From Ophiura sarsii (lineage: Eukaryota; Echinodermata; Ophiuroidea; Amphilepidida; Ophiuridae), in assembly GCA_035610835.1 (NCBI GenBank), contig CM069448.1:4527607-4591606 (forward strand): 64,000 nt of DNA, given 5' to 3'. Made by a program: the position numbers and the translations under genes. The notes under the pieces are model-generated. The model saw only the letters and a list, made by a program, of their open reading frames with translations, searched no databases and was not told the DNA's origin. Position 1 is the first letter of the stretch, and each line of letters starts with the position of its first letter. Below, in pieces: positions 35,866 through 49,010 of this stretch.

Positions 35866-36350
35866 TTATGCTAAAACAAGTGCTTATGCAATAACTAGAA
35901 GACCTCAACTTATTAAAGTAATAATTTAGTATATCTTTCAACGGTGCATTTTCATCGCTGAGGAAACCCTTCAACCACATCATCGGTATGGAACACATTT
36001 ATCATGTCGACTCCACCTTTTGTTTTGGTGCAACCATAACCGAACGTTTGCTTTGATCTGTTTTTTTTTCCAGATGAAATTATACATTTTATTTAAAACA
36101 GATAGAGTTTCATGTGTAACAGAGAGCATTGACACTATAGGTCATTTGAGAAATGCCAAGGCTTTTAACTAGTAATACTATCCCTCTGAGTGATCCAAAA
36201 CAGGTTGGAGTTGGAAAATCAACTCCGTTACAAGTAAAGGAGACCGGGTATAATTGTTAAACAGGGGCAGGTTGTTACAGCGTTATTTTCTTCAAGAAGG
36301 AAATACTAGTAGTGCATAGTGTTAGGGGAGGTAAAAACAAGGATGGCACA
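35866..36350. other. Non-coding stretch, nothing recognised
   Basis: No exon or repeat that I can support. Confidence 0.4.
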
Positions 36351-36354
36351 ATCA

Positions 36355-36517
36355 TAAACTATACGTATTGGATATCCAACAATCTTGAACTATAAATATT
36401 GGATATCCAACAATCTTAAACTATAAATATTGGATAGCCAACAATCTTAAACAATAAATATTGGATAGCCAACAATCTTAAACAATAAATATCGGATATC
36501 CAACATTCTTAAACTAT
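36355..36517 (+). repeat. 31-bp minisatellite, five units
   Basis: The unit ATATTGGATATCCAACAATC... repeats every 31 bp; GGATATCC alternates with GGATAGCC. Just after it, two copies of ATAACACAG(G)..ACAGTAA..ACTGTAATATA occur at 36550-36640. Confidence 0.9.
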
Positions 36518-37247
36518 TTTCGTTAGTGTTATTGCGATTTATTCCGTGTATAACACAGGGTACAGTAACAACTGTAATATACCGTAACACGTGTTACCGT
36601 GTTATAACACAGGCACAGTAAAACTGTAATATAATACGCACTTTAATTACAGTTAAACTGTATTGGACTATCAGAATTGGGTGATTTGGAAGCCATGGCC
36701 GCAATTCCAAATTCAAAAATTTCCGAGATGCAATTGAGCAAATTTTAATTTACCGCCTGCCCTAGAAATGGTTTGTCCCGACCATTTTCCTGTTGGGCCT
36801 TTGCTACGCGTTTTACGAATGCGTGATTGGCGCACTCGTCCCGGCACACCCACTCCTTTCCTTTCATACTTCGCGGGCTATCTCGTGGCGTCCCCTTTGG
36901 TATTATTATGTTCATGCTAAGGCATGCGAGAGGTCGTGTTCTGATAGTTCAGTTGATTCAGACATTTTCCCACCCACCACCCCCCGTTAGATGTAAGTGG
37001 TGGTGTGATCTGTAGTAGGCCCACATCCAATTTATGACATAAGGCAGTGTTTTGTTTTCCAAAGGTTAAAAGTCGTGAAATAATTGATTACGAGAAATAA
37101 TTATAATGATAATATTGATTAAGGTCATTACCTGAGGGAATTATACAAATAGTCCTAACAATTTGAATTGAATATGGTTAGGTAGCTTTTCTCCAGGGGT
37201 GGTGGTTTGCGCCCCATTCCGTGATTGGGTGAAACTCTTAAAGTTGA

Positions 37248-37545
37248 TAATTGGATAATATGATACATGACATATCTATGGCAAATTGTTTGAATAGGCA
37301 TTGGCCTCAATGAAATAATTAGTTAGTTAGTTGGCATATTGATCTGGCAAAATGGACCCTGATGTGCAAATCATTCGTGATTGATTGACAACTAGTATTT
37401 TTAATAATTTGATAATAATATACATGACATATCTATGGCAACATTGTTGGACTTTGCATTGGCAAAAATGGCATAATTTAGATTGGTATGCACTGGCATA
37501 TCTATCTGGCATATTTGACCCTGAGGTGCATTGGCACATCCTTGG
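37248..37545 (+). repeat. Two tandem units of ~150 bp
   Basis: ATACATGACATATCTATGGCA occurs near 37260 and 37420. Each is followed by GGCATTGGC/TTGCATTGGC, GGCATAT..ATCTGGCA and GACCCTGA(T/G)GTGCA. Confidence 0.7.
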
Positions 37546-38628
37546 CAATTCATCACGGCCTCATTTTGTCTGCGCAATGGAGCGAGGGGGACACTTTCTA
37601 AGAAGTCTCTCTTTTTGCGCAAAAAAAAGGACAAGTTTGGTTCAAAATATCCCTTTTCCTATTCCCGGGACAATTTGACGTATGAAACAATTCTCATTCT
37701 AATTTGTTTTTCTTTTTTGCGGACATAGCCTCCAAAAACACCCCTAATATTATTACCCTTCTGAATAGGAAGAGAGAACACCGGACCCAAAACAGGTTTC
37801 TTTCGTCGCCTTATTAAATATTTTCAAGGGCGGCGCATCCTATAGTCTCCAAGTCGAAGGTGTGATGAATCCCCAAGTATTATGATCACTGACTGGAGTA
37901 GTGAAATACTGCCCTCTATAGTTTAGACAGTCCAAAAGATGACAGGCTGTGCTAAACTACAGACAGCTGTGATTAACCAGGAGAATCATATAATATTTTC
38001 TACAATTGATTTGAAATCGTACATGTTACGAATTGATCAAACGATGTGAGAACGAATCGTAAAACAGGTAAGTCCAATTTAAAAAAAAATCAAAATTTCT
38101 TAAATAGCTAAATTGTAGATATTAAAAACTCTGACCAATTCATAGTAAAAACTGCATCTTTTCCCGATATAAATAATTCTGGGACATCCCCTAAGCGTAC
38201 AAAATGCCTATCGGAATGGGGACTGGACAAACCAAAAATAGAACAAAATTATCTAAGACGATTCGGAAAGAGGACGAAATAGGCATTGGACGAATGGAAA
38301 ACTGACGAATAGTCAACGGACGAAACGAAAGCAGACGGCACAGGGTACCGGTAAACATTGTTCGCCGCGCCTATCACTACCATGCGATTATCCTCTAAGG
38401 CGAATGCGCAACCCGATCTTCGTGAGTGAAACAAGTTGGTTTCCAAACTATAACATTTTTGTAACACATTCCGTGATTGGCTATTTTAGGCTATATACAA
38501 TAAAGTTCCTCACAGATTGGTGCGAAAAGAGACTTACATATAATGTAATGTGGTTCTGTATCGAGCTGCAAATACCGTATTATATTATTAAATATTGAAT
38601 GGCTAATTTATAAATTGGGCATTAAATA

Positions 38629-41600
38629 CAGTGTGAGTCAAAAAGAAGTTGTACGGGAATGAATATTTGTTTAAAAATAGACTTAACACATTATTGAAAG
38701 AGCACATTCTTCCGCTCATACGAAATTAAGAATAATCGAATTTGACCCTTGCTATCAAGAATTATGCCTATTTTAATAAAAGAATCCATTTTGAGAGATG
38801 TCCACGAACTGCAAGAATCCTTTAAAATTATCAATCTAAATGAGGAGCAAAGAGTACCTATTCACTAATATTCAAAGGAGATTTAAACCCGGGAGTTTCA
38901 AACATGTTAAACACATGCTTACTTGCTTAATTCGAGTTGTGTTCTCGATCTACAATGGCTCTCCACACTTTCCTGTCCTGCATTGCTGTCTTTAAGTCTC
39001 CTACATCCAAACCAGTGTCCTGTTTAAGCACATCGATGTAAGTTAGGGCAGGTCTTCCAGGTTTCCTTCTCCCATGCTTTGGTATCCAGTGAACCAGCTT
39101 TAACACACATTCTTGACTCCTAAAGCAGTGGCCTGAGAATCTTGTCCTTCTCTCCCTGATCTTTTGGGTGATTTTGGGGAGATCTCCATACAGCTCTGTG
39201 TTAGTTGTATGTTGCTTCCAGTGAATGTTGAGGACAGCCCTCAGCATACGAGTATAATAGCCGTCAAGTTGCTTTGCTAGCTTAGGGGTGGTGGTCCATG
39301 CCTCACAGCCATATAGTAACACAGATTCAACAGTTGCTGCGAACAGGCGAAGTTTGAATTTTCTTGGGAGGGTGGATTTCCAGATCTTGTTCAGCTTCCC
39401 ACAGGCTCTCCAAGCTGCTGCCTTGCGTTGCTTGATATCCGTTTCAGTGCTTGACATCCAGGCACCTAGGTATTTGAAATCGTTTACTTCATCTAGTTTG
39501 GTTCCATCATTTGTTCTGATTTCCACAGCACTTGTTTGGTTGTATGCCATGAACTTTGTCTTCTTTGCATTCATAGACAAGCCAACTTTAGCCACTGATG
39601 TCTCGACCCTCTGAAGCAGATGTTGTGCCTGGTGTAGTTCTTCAAACAGCAGGGCAATATCGTCTGCAAAGTCAAAGTCTGTCACTGCTACAGGTCCAAT
39701 CCTTCTGCTTCTTCGCTTTTCAAGGTGGAATCCAAGCTCTTCTTCCTTTCCTGTTATAGCCATTCTCAGGGCGAAGTCTAGTACAATAACAAACAGATAT
39801 GGGGCAAGGGTGTCACCCTGAAGTACACCAGCTAAGATTTCGAACAGATCTGTTTCTCCATCTGGAGAAATCACTTTAGCCATAGTTCCCTCGTACATGT
39901 CTCCAACAGCATCGACGATCTGTCCTGGTATGCCATAAGCGTGCAGAATTCTTAGCATTTTGCCACGATGGATGGTATCAAAGGCTTTCCTGAAGTCTAT
40001 GTATGTTATTATTGCTTGTAGGTTATTAGCTTTCACCCCTTCAATCAGCCTTCTCAGTGCCAGTATATGCTCTATAGTAGTTCTTCCTACCCTGAAGCCA
40101 TTTTGGTTAGTTCTTAGATGTTTATCCAGCTCAGGACGAATTCTATTTAGGATCATCCGGTCATAGGTTTTCGCTACGATAGAGCTAAGACTTATGCCAC
40201 GATAGTTGCCGCCCAGGCTGAGGTCTCCTGACTTTGGAATGGGTACAATATCGAGGATGGACCATTGGCTTGGCTTCTCTCTATTTGTAATTGCATCATT
40301 GCAGAAACCCAGCACAATATCATCTAGATCACATCTTTTCAATACTTCTGGCGGTATATTGTCCTCTCCACAGGTCTTCCCTTCTACCAGTGACTTCTTA
40401 GCCTTGTCATATTCATCTTGGTCAAAAGGCCCTGTTCTGATATCAAGATCTACAAAGATTGGTGTTATTTCTTCATCCTCTTCACATATATCAGGTGGCT
40501 TTCCCAGTAGGTTCTGAAAGTGGTTGAACCAATTGGTGACCCTTTCCTTTTGAGTGTCTCCTTTCAGCTGACCTTTAGTTGATGCCTTTCTGCCTGTGCT
40601 TTCATTGATTAGTTTCCAACTTAAGCCATGCTTGGAGTTGATATGTGCAGTCTCTACTTCCTGAATCTTGCCATTCAAATGCTCTGACATAACTAGGTTG
40701 TAGGTGTCCTCTAGTTTCTTTTTTGCAGACTTGTGACCCTCTCTTCTATCATCAGTGGTGTTGTTCTGGTACTTATCATATGCATCCCCGATGTTATCCC
40801 TTGCCTTTATGACCCTAGTATCACTTGAGAAGCTTGTCATATGGGCTCTTTTCTTAACTGGTACAACCATTTCTGCTGCTTCCTTGTTGGCCTTTATGAA
40901 TCGCTCATACTTCTCAGATGCAGATTCCTCCTCATTTTCCAATACTTCAAACCTGTTGCGTACTTCAACTGAGTATCGTTTCTGCAGGCTTGTGTCGGTG
41001 CTTATTGCTTTCAAGTCATACTGTTTCTGTCTAGGAATTGCTTTACTTATCCTCAGGCTTAGCTTGATTCGAGCCGATACAATTCTGTGATCTGAGCCGA
41101 CACTAGCAAAGGTGTTATATGCTTCAGCATTCATTAGACTGTTCTGCCATTTCCTTCTAACAAGTATGTAGTCTATAGCAGAATGGTATGCATACAATTT
41201 AATATCTGATGCTAAAAATGGATTCAACACTGAAATATTCCCTTTTCGTGTTTCATAAAAACATGATGAAAACATGTAAATCCGGGTGTAAAACAATTTC
41301 TCTCTCTGAAATGAGAATGAAGTTTTTAATGTTTGTGGTATTTTTTTCATTCAGAATTCCGTTGACTGATCAAAGAAGTGGTATATTTTAGGGAAATAAA
41401 CGTCACTGAATATTGATTTTATCAATTACTGTGTTTGAATGTCCCAGGTATAAATCTGTTGAATATTTGTTTTTGAATGAATCGGTACTATTTTGATGCT
41501 CCTCAGTTAGACGGATCATTTCAAAGGGGTTAGCATTTCCTAGACAGTTTCCAAAAAGGGTTCTTTGATTAAAACAGGCAAGGGGAAATTCCAGTGATTC

Positions 41601-42143
41601 ATTTGTCAAGATGAGTGAAATAATATGTTCTTTTGAATTGGTGCTTTATTGTTTGAATATGTTGGGTGAAAAACACATTTTGAATTTGAATGAATCTGCA
41701 CTCTTTGCTCTTAACTAAGACATTAAATGGTTCATTTATTAATACAGGTGTAATTCTTGATAGCAAAGATCAATTTCAGTAATTCGTTTTTTTCATATGA
41801 GCGGAAGAATGTGCTCTTTGAATACATGCTTCATTGGTTTGTCAAATTTAACTCGCACTGTTAAGGAAGGGAACTTTAAAACAATTTATAGACATGTAAA
41901 ATTGAGCTCAGTGCCGAACATGATCACTTTACTGTGTGAATTACCATTGTACATACTACAAAATGGGTTGAATTATCCAAATGGTCACACTTTCCCTAAT
42001 TGATGATAGAATTCTATCATCTTTTCAGGATTTTATCTTGATAGTTGTACTTTTCAATAAAAATTAAGTTGGTCATGGTCAGTGATTTTAAAAAGGATCA
42101 AAACTATCCTGAAAGAGATTTCTAATTCTTTTCATTCACCCTG
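38629..42143. mobile_element. TA-flanked foldback element C, host of an RTE-like insertion
   Basis: The left arm starts CAGTGTGAGTCAAAAAGAAG at 38629 after TA; the right end reads as the complement of CAGGGTGAATGAAAAG at 42143 before TA. Inner arm sequence pairs well: 38690-38790 (GAGCACATTCTTCCGCTCAT) with 41735-41850 (ATGAGCGGAAGAATGTGCTC). A second, more diverged right-arm-like unit lies at 41545-41660. The left arm resembles foldback element E at 55949 over about 290 bp. The outer right boundary is less certain than the left. Confidence 0.7.
38908..41350 (-). mobile_element. RTE-like retrotransposon, 5'-truncated, with a long intact ORF
   Basis: An 807-codon frame runs from 41350 to 38927 without a stop. 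The element-derived part begins near 41195 with SAIDYILVRRKWQNSL; about the first 50 codons are foldback DNA. Landmarks: endonuclease end GSDHRIV (about residue 85), FNHFQNLLG, RT motif A TYIDFRKAFDTI (about 450), GVLQGDTLAPYLFVI, motif C FADDIALL (about 565), VLLYGCEAW, and the C-terminus HGRRKPGRP..DRKVWRAIV, similar to the BovB/RTE end. The 3' side after the stop has an AAGC-type short repeat. Most of the endonuclease is missing, so it cannot be autonomous. The open frame shows that it is young. Confidence 0.93.
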
Positions 42144-42145
42144 TA

Positions 42146-42830
42146 AGTCATTGGGGGCACTCTATACTAATAGGCCAGGAGGACGGCGCTCGAAAGCCTT
42201 CTAGTTAACGAGATAATTTTTTCAGAGTACTACCAGGAGTTATTGGTATGAAATTAAAGTAGACCGTTTGTAGTATACTTGAGCGAAGTCTGCAATATTT
42301 AGCGTATGTCGAAAATGCACTTTTTGTCCAATTTATAGTCAATTTAACGGTTTTTCTTTAAAAATGTATTTTTCCCAATTTTACAATAAAACACCAACGG
42401 TAATGGTTGGGATTTATTGGTTTCCTGGAGATTGAAGTGAACAAACAGCTGTATTGAAATAATTCTAATTTCAAATATTATTTGACACATATAATACCTA
42501 ATTTGCATAATTTATGCACGATAAAGCGGGTTTCGACATTTTGCATCACTTGCCGTTTTAACTGACACGCAGGAATCCGAAGAAACATGGTAATATCTAT
42601 GTTTAATTGAAAGATGTGAATGTTAGCTATCTTCAGGTGAAATCTGAATAGCATTGATAAAGTAATATCGCGTGTATATAGCATTATAAATTGTCATCAT
42701 TTTACCTTATATTGAGAAATAAAGTCATACAAATGTAATGCGACTCAACCAGTACTGCTACGTGTATGCAATACCATAAGCTCAGTGTTGTGTCTTTTGT
42801 TCAAAAGAAAGAGTTCGGGAAGTATGTCGT
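42146..42830. other. Non-coding stretch, nothing recognised
   Basis: No exon or repeat that I can support. Confidence 0.4.
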
Positions 42831-42833
42831 CCC

Positions 42834-42835
<2 letters not shown>

Positions 42836-42880
<45 letters not shown>

Positions 42881-43091
42881 TAGTGTCGAAAATTTTCGCA
42901 CGGTCGCACAATTTCGCAGTCCAAAAAAAAATACAGTCAACAAATAATGCCCAATCCTTAGTCTTTTCGGCCTAGATACTATTTTTTTTCCTTATGCGAA
43001 TTTAGCGTCCCGGTATTACGATTTTAGCGTCCCGGTATTTGGAGCCAGGGGGGGGGGGGGGGGGGGGGGGGGGGGTCGGTACGCCACTGAG
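42836..43091. mobile_element. hAT-like right end with very long poly(G) runs
   Basis: Uninterrupted G runs of 44 (42836-42879) and 28 (43048-43075) nt flank a short segment with a direct repeat of TTTAGCGTCCCGGTATT. The end GGTACGCCACTG at 43091 is the complement of CAGTGGCGTACC, a hAT-type terminus. No left end or target duplication was found. Confidence 0.55.
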
Positions 43092-46000
43092 TAACTTGTC
43101 AGTGAATGCCTTCGGTTCATTGCAAGTCTCTCATGCCTAAAGGATCCAGATGTAAAAGAAACTTCGTCTAATTGTTACATGGAAGTTATTACAGTTATCT
43201 TTCTCCGAAAGGGACCGTGATCCTCCCTCATCATTGATATGATAACCGTGTGTTCAAGATTGTTACAATTATATCATGAAATGATATATAATATGAACAT
43301 GTTTTTCCGGGCCCTCAGGCCTCAAAGTTACCTTTTCATTCATAGTAAATAAAATTGTAACCTATGTTTTTGTATGATATTCGAACGATAAATTTGATCA
43401 TAGCATATAATTTGTTGGTATATTAATACATGAACATGTCTAAAACAAACAGCTAACTTGCATTACAATACGCCCATCATCATACACCATGACAATGATG
43501 ACATGGTATTTCTAATAATGATGAATATGAAAGCCAGAAAATGTGCCTTCAAGAAGCATTAGGCCTATATGAATTAAACTGGATCCATATTTTTACCTTG
43601 ACAATCTGATGACACTTAATGAATGAAAATGTTTACAGTATAATTTGATGATACTTTTCAAAATAACTTAATTATGATTATGTGTTCCTTCGTGATGGAC
43701 ACTCCATTGCTAAGTTCCTGATCCCAAAGGTATAACATTTGATCAACTTCCTAAAGGTCTAATGTACCTCATACCTGGACGAGCGAACATAAATGTACGT
43801 ATTCAAATTTCCCCCAACAACAATTTCATAACATTTGTGAGGAATATTCTCAATATCTCCTACATGTGTTTTTTTCAGATGAAACTGTTGGTTTTCATCA
43901 CGTTCATGGTATTTAAAAATAGTCCATCTCACGTCCATATCAAATTCTAATTCGTTTAATGGTTAAGATGGTGGGTTAACTAGCTACCCGTTAACTGTTC
44001 AAAACTATTCCTGCAAACAAATAATTATCAAATATGGGTAAATGTGATGTAATAATTTAGTGGTCCTATTAACAGGGCGTCGTATTAAACATGGAAATTA
44101 AGCTAATGGTGTTAAGACAAACCGACATGTCGATATTTTTACAACATTTTAAGGACTATTTTAGTAAGGAAAAATAGAAATCCTGAAAAGATAAAAATAC
44201 CACCTTTTTAAAATAATTAAATAGCAAACCCAAAACCATAAATAGAATGGGGCGGTAGCCATAAAAGCTCAAGAAATCTCGCGATTATTTTTGTGAATTC
44301 GGTATTTCAAAATATGCCATCAAAAATATACACAAAATAGCGAAACATAACATCATTTCTTCTTGAGGTTGATACATGTTCAAATTAAGGTGATGGAAAA
44401 TATATGATAATGGTGTAAAAAAACCTTAACCAAAGTCAAATACTGATAAATTAACAATTTTTATGCTCGGAGCGGAAAGTTTAGGCCTACAATAAATCAA
44501 TATCATATACCTGCATAGGGTGAGTCAAAATTGTCAGCTCCCAATTTCACTGATTTCTTAAACTAGTACAAATACAAACATTTATAAGTTTAATGAAATG
44601 CCCAGCGAGAACACCGTCATGGTTATAGCTATAACCTAAATTTGATTTCATTCAAATTGGTTATTCCAAACGAGAGATATGAGCTTTCTCCTAAATTCTG
44701 TGAAATTCAACTTCTATTCCGACATCGTCCAAGTAAAGGGATTGTTTTGAAACTATAGGTTTTTGCTGATTGAGGTGGGTCACAAGTTGAACATGTTGAA
44801 GGAAGAGCTGGACATATTGAATCAAGTTCCAGACCATCACACATACCGTATAACATATATATGAGACGGAAATCCTTCATTTGTTGAGATTAGTGCGATC
44901 AAAACGTTTTAAAAACATTAGTTTACTTAATTTGATAAGAGAAATGAGTGCCTGTATTTACACACAACACATCAATTACATAAGAATTCGTTTGGTGTAC
45001 AATGCTATGTTAAATTTCAATCATTCTCGGGCAATAATGGACGCGTAACAAGCATTATTGAGATAAGCTAAAATAATGTTGACGAAAAAATAGTTGAAAA
45101 TTATAATTTTAAACTTATTTGGTTCGAGAGAAGAACTGACAGATCTCATTTCCTTTAAACAGTTATTGCGTTATATAACTTAGAGGAAAGTGCTTACTTA
45201 CTTAATTAGTATGAATATTTTTGTGCAATTATGTCATAATAGCTCAATATTGTGCATGCAATGTAGATCTAATTACTCTCTCAAATTGGAACCCGTAATT
45301 ATTATGACAACAATAGGCAAATATAGATACACTTAGAACATGTAGAACAGTATCAAAATGTGTATACAAGTTATGTGAATCATATTCGAGAAAACCAAGA
45401 AGAAAATGAAGACTGCTAATTCTAGGCCTATATGAGGCTTTTATAAGGGAAGAAAAACAGCAACTAATTCTCCATAGATCTGGTGATGATAATAAAATGA
45501 AATAGTTATTACGAAGTTTTATCAATATATGTCCAATGAGTCAAAGTGGTTTTCATGTGATGCATCATGTCATAGAGTATTATGGTATCTTGTCTTTACT
45601 TTTAAAAATATGAGATTTTGACAATGTTTGACAGAATATGAATCAATCTTTCGAATGGTCTCATTAAACGAAATTGGAGATGTATAATTTTGCAAAAATG
45701 AGGAAAAGAGAATATATTTTACAAACTAGTTTGCTCTATATCTCAAAAATAGGCCAATAAGCTGGCAAGATGTATGACTTGATGTCTCACAATATGCTGT
45801 TTTATTATAGTTTCACTCTTAAATGTAAGGGAGTGAACACATGTTTATTATTTTATTATTGTTTTAAAATAAATTTCCAATAAAACCTGATTAATCCTTT
45901 GTTGCAAGAACAACATGAATGTAATTTGATAAAACAACAATGTGCAACGCTTGTAAATACCATCCTTGGATGAAAAAATTGTCTAAATATCAGGCCACTA

Positions 46001-47810
46001 TTTATATTAGCCTAATTTTAATCCTTAAATTCTGTAATTTATTGAGATGTTAAATTACACTATAACATACACGGTCATCATGTTAAATATTCAGCTTTAT
46101 CAATCTCATAATTAAACAGAAAAGGTGTAAATCTTTTCAAAGATGATGTAATGGCTGATTAAATTTATTAAAAAAACCTAATTGAGCCCCAATTGGAATG
46201 TTTCTGTTTGACATAATATGTTGTTTACTATATTATGTCAAAACCAGAATACCACACCTAGACCAGTTTTCCTTTGAAAATATTAATATCGGATGCGCGA
46301 CTAAAAGTATATGAATTTTATGCAAATCGTGTGGAATTAACATTCATAAGTGAACATATTCAGACTTTACTATGTTTCCAATGTTTTCTGATACTGTGGA
46401 ACTCAGTAAAATGTTGTAAAATGCTGGTAATCATTATGTGTAATATTGTAAGCGAAATCATGATGAATTAATTCTAATGAAATATTGAATAGGCCTAATT
46501 GCATGCAATGTAAAATTGGAAATTAATTATAGACTGACGACTAGGCCTATGACAGAACCATTATTTCTCCCCAATCATGCTCCAGTGAATATAATTTTAA
46601 GCTATATTTAAAATCCATCATCATTCCTTTTCAAAATACAAGAAAATTGTTATAGTTTTCAAAGAGGTAATTAACCAACTGTGATCAAGGAACCCAGAAC
46701 GATAAGCCTCTATCCTGCTCCAGATTCAATTACGGGTTGAAAGACCACGGTAACCATCGAAATTGAATGGGATTGATATAGTGTGTACGGATGCAATCAT
46801 AAAGTACCGAACTAGGATTGGTTCCATGCGCATATTTGATCCACAGCGCGACTTGTTGAAAAGACTGATATTTTTATTATTAATGTTATACTAATCGCTA
46901 CATAATTATAATATTGATTCCGCTAGAGAGTTGAAATGTTCACAATTGTAGCGCAACAATATTTTCTATGCATAACATGCAAATGTTGTTTTCAGCATGG
47001 GTATATTAATATTTTAAACGAAACGAAAAATGGTGAAACTGTCAAAATGTAAATATTTGCATAAATTAAGCTTAATTAAACCTATTGTTTTAATTTGTAT
47101 GGCTCAGATGTTTATATGCCTGCCTGGCAAAATTTGTTTATTAACATTTGCCCAAATCTGGCATCAGTACCTATTCTACCTTTTATGATATAACAACAAT
47201 GATAAATTCTAGTGTTGGACCAAAAATTATGCACATTTCATGCAAATTAGCTGCAAAATATTATTTGTACACGACCCAACCACTGCAGACTCTACTGAGA
47301 TATGGATGGAAGGGTTTTCTATCAATTTATTATCGAAATAGCTGGTAGTACTTCCATCACCTTAAAAATCTGATCCTCTTGGCCTATAAGGGAGAGAAAG
47401 AAGAAAGATTTTTAAGGTGCTTTATTTCGAAACACAATAAATAATAGAAAACATAAGAAATATATCGAAAATAATATAAAACATAAGAACTAGATTTTTA
47501 GGAGTACACTATTATTTCCCAACACAGCACAAAACATAACAAATTATATAAAACCAAAAAAAATAGATCTAAAGAAATATTAAACATGAGAAGATGATCT
47601 TTTCAAGTGCTTTATTTCTGAACATATCACAAAACACAACAAATAATAGAAAACTTAAGAAATAGATCAAAAACATATTAAACATAAGAACTGATTTTCT
47701 TCGGGTGCATACTTTCTGAACACAACACAATTTCCAAACACAAAACACAACAAATATTATAAAACATAAGAAATAGATCGAAGATAATATCCTATGGTAT
47801 GTATGTATGT
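43092..47810. other. Gene-poor AT-rich region
   Basis: About 4.7 kb without a supported exon. Near 44520, GGGTGAGTCAAAATTG resembles the outer end of foldback elements C and E, but no opposite end was seen. The remaining sequence shows no tandem pattern. Confidence 0.5.
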
Positions 47811-47814
47811 AAAC

Positions 47815-48880
47815 ATAAGAAAATTTAAAAAAGAAAAAAGAAAAGAGAAAAAAGAAACAAGAAACAAGAAACAAGAAACAAGAAACAAGAAATAAGAAAC
47901 AAGAAACAAAACAAGAAACAAAAAACAAGAAAACAAGAAACAAGAAACAGGAAACAGGAAACAAGGAACAAGAAACTAGAAACAAGACGCATAACACAAG
48001 ACACAAGACACAAGACACTAGACACAAGACACAAGACACAAGACACAAGACACAAGACACAAGACACAAGACACAAGACACAAGACACAAGACACAAGAC
48101 ACAAGACACAAGACACAAGACACAAGACACTAGACACTAGATATAGACATTAGGCATAAGACATTAGACATTAGACATAAGATATTAGACATTAGAAATA
48201 GGAATAAGAAATAAGAAATAAGAAATAAGAAATAAGAAATAAGAAATAAGAAATAAGAAATAAGAAATAAGAATTAAAGAAGAAAGAAGAAAGAAGAAAG
48301 AAGAAAGAAGAAAGAAGAAAGAAGAAAGAAGAAAGAAGAAAGAAGAAAGAAGAAAGAAGAAAGAAGAAAGAAGGAAGAAGAAAGAAGGAAGAAGAAGGAA
48401 GAAGGAAGAAGGAAGAAGGAAGAAGGAAGAAGGAAGAAGGAAGAAGGAAGAAGGAAGAAGGAAGAAGGAAGAAGGAAGAAGGAAGAAGGAAGAAGGAAGA
48501 AGGAAGAAGGAAGAAGGAAGAAGAAGGAAGAAGGAAGAAGGAAGAAGAAAGAAGAAAGAAGGAAGAAGAAAGAAGAAAGAAGAAAGAAGAAAGAAGAAAG
48601 AAGAAAGAAGAAAGAAGAAAGAAGAAAGAAGAAAGAAGAAAGAAGAAAGAAGAAAGAAGAAAAGAAGAGAAGAAGAAAGAAGAAAGAAGAAAGAAGAAAG
48701 AAGAGAAGAAAGAAGAAAGAAAGAAGAAAGAAGAAAGAAGAAAGAAGAAAGAAGAAAGAAGAAAGAAGAAAGAAGAAAGAGAAAGAAGAAAGAAGAAAGA
48801 AGAAAGAAGAAAGAAGAAAGAAGAAAGAAGAAAGAAGAAAGAAGAAAGAAGAAAGAAGAAAGAAGAAAGAAGAAAGATAT
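47815..48880 (+). repeat. 1-kb array of evolving 7-bp repeats
   Basis: One heptamer period is kept while the unit changes in blocks: AAGAAAC (about 47855-47990), AAGACAC (47996-48135), AAGACATT-like mixed (48136-48195), AAGAAAT (48196-48273), AAGAAAG (48277-48372), AAGAAGG (48373-48545) and AAGAAAG again (48546-48878). Every unit fits AAGANNN. Long minus-strand frames in this array are by-products of the 7-bp period. Confidence 0.95.
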
Positions 48881-48924
48881 GATTGTCAACATATTATGCT
48901 CTTCTTAGGAATCGAGCACTTTTG

Positions 48925-48931
48925 AATTATT

Positions 48932-49007
<76 letters not shown>

Positions 49008-49010
49008 TTT
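48925..49010 (+). repeat. (TTTA)n microsatellite
   Basis: An uninterrupted tetranucleotide repeat directly 5' of the Penelope-like fragment. Confidence 0.95.

Noticed and set aside
36793..37015. Overlapping frames of 62-65 codons near 36.8-37.0 kb
   Set aside because: No splice context, domain or codon pattern; likely chance frames in a GC-richer patch.
47569..48892. Long minus-strand open frames of 101-235 codons with LVSCVLC and SSFFFLL repeats
   Set aside because: They are products of a 7-bp tandem repeat without stop codons; no start context, no complexity and no domain.
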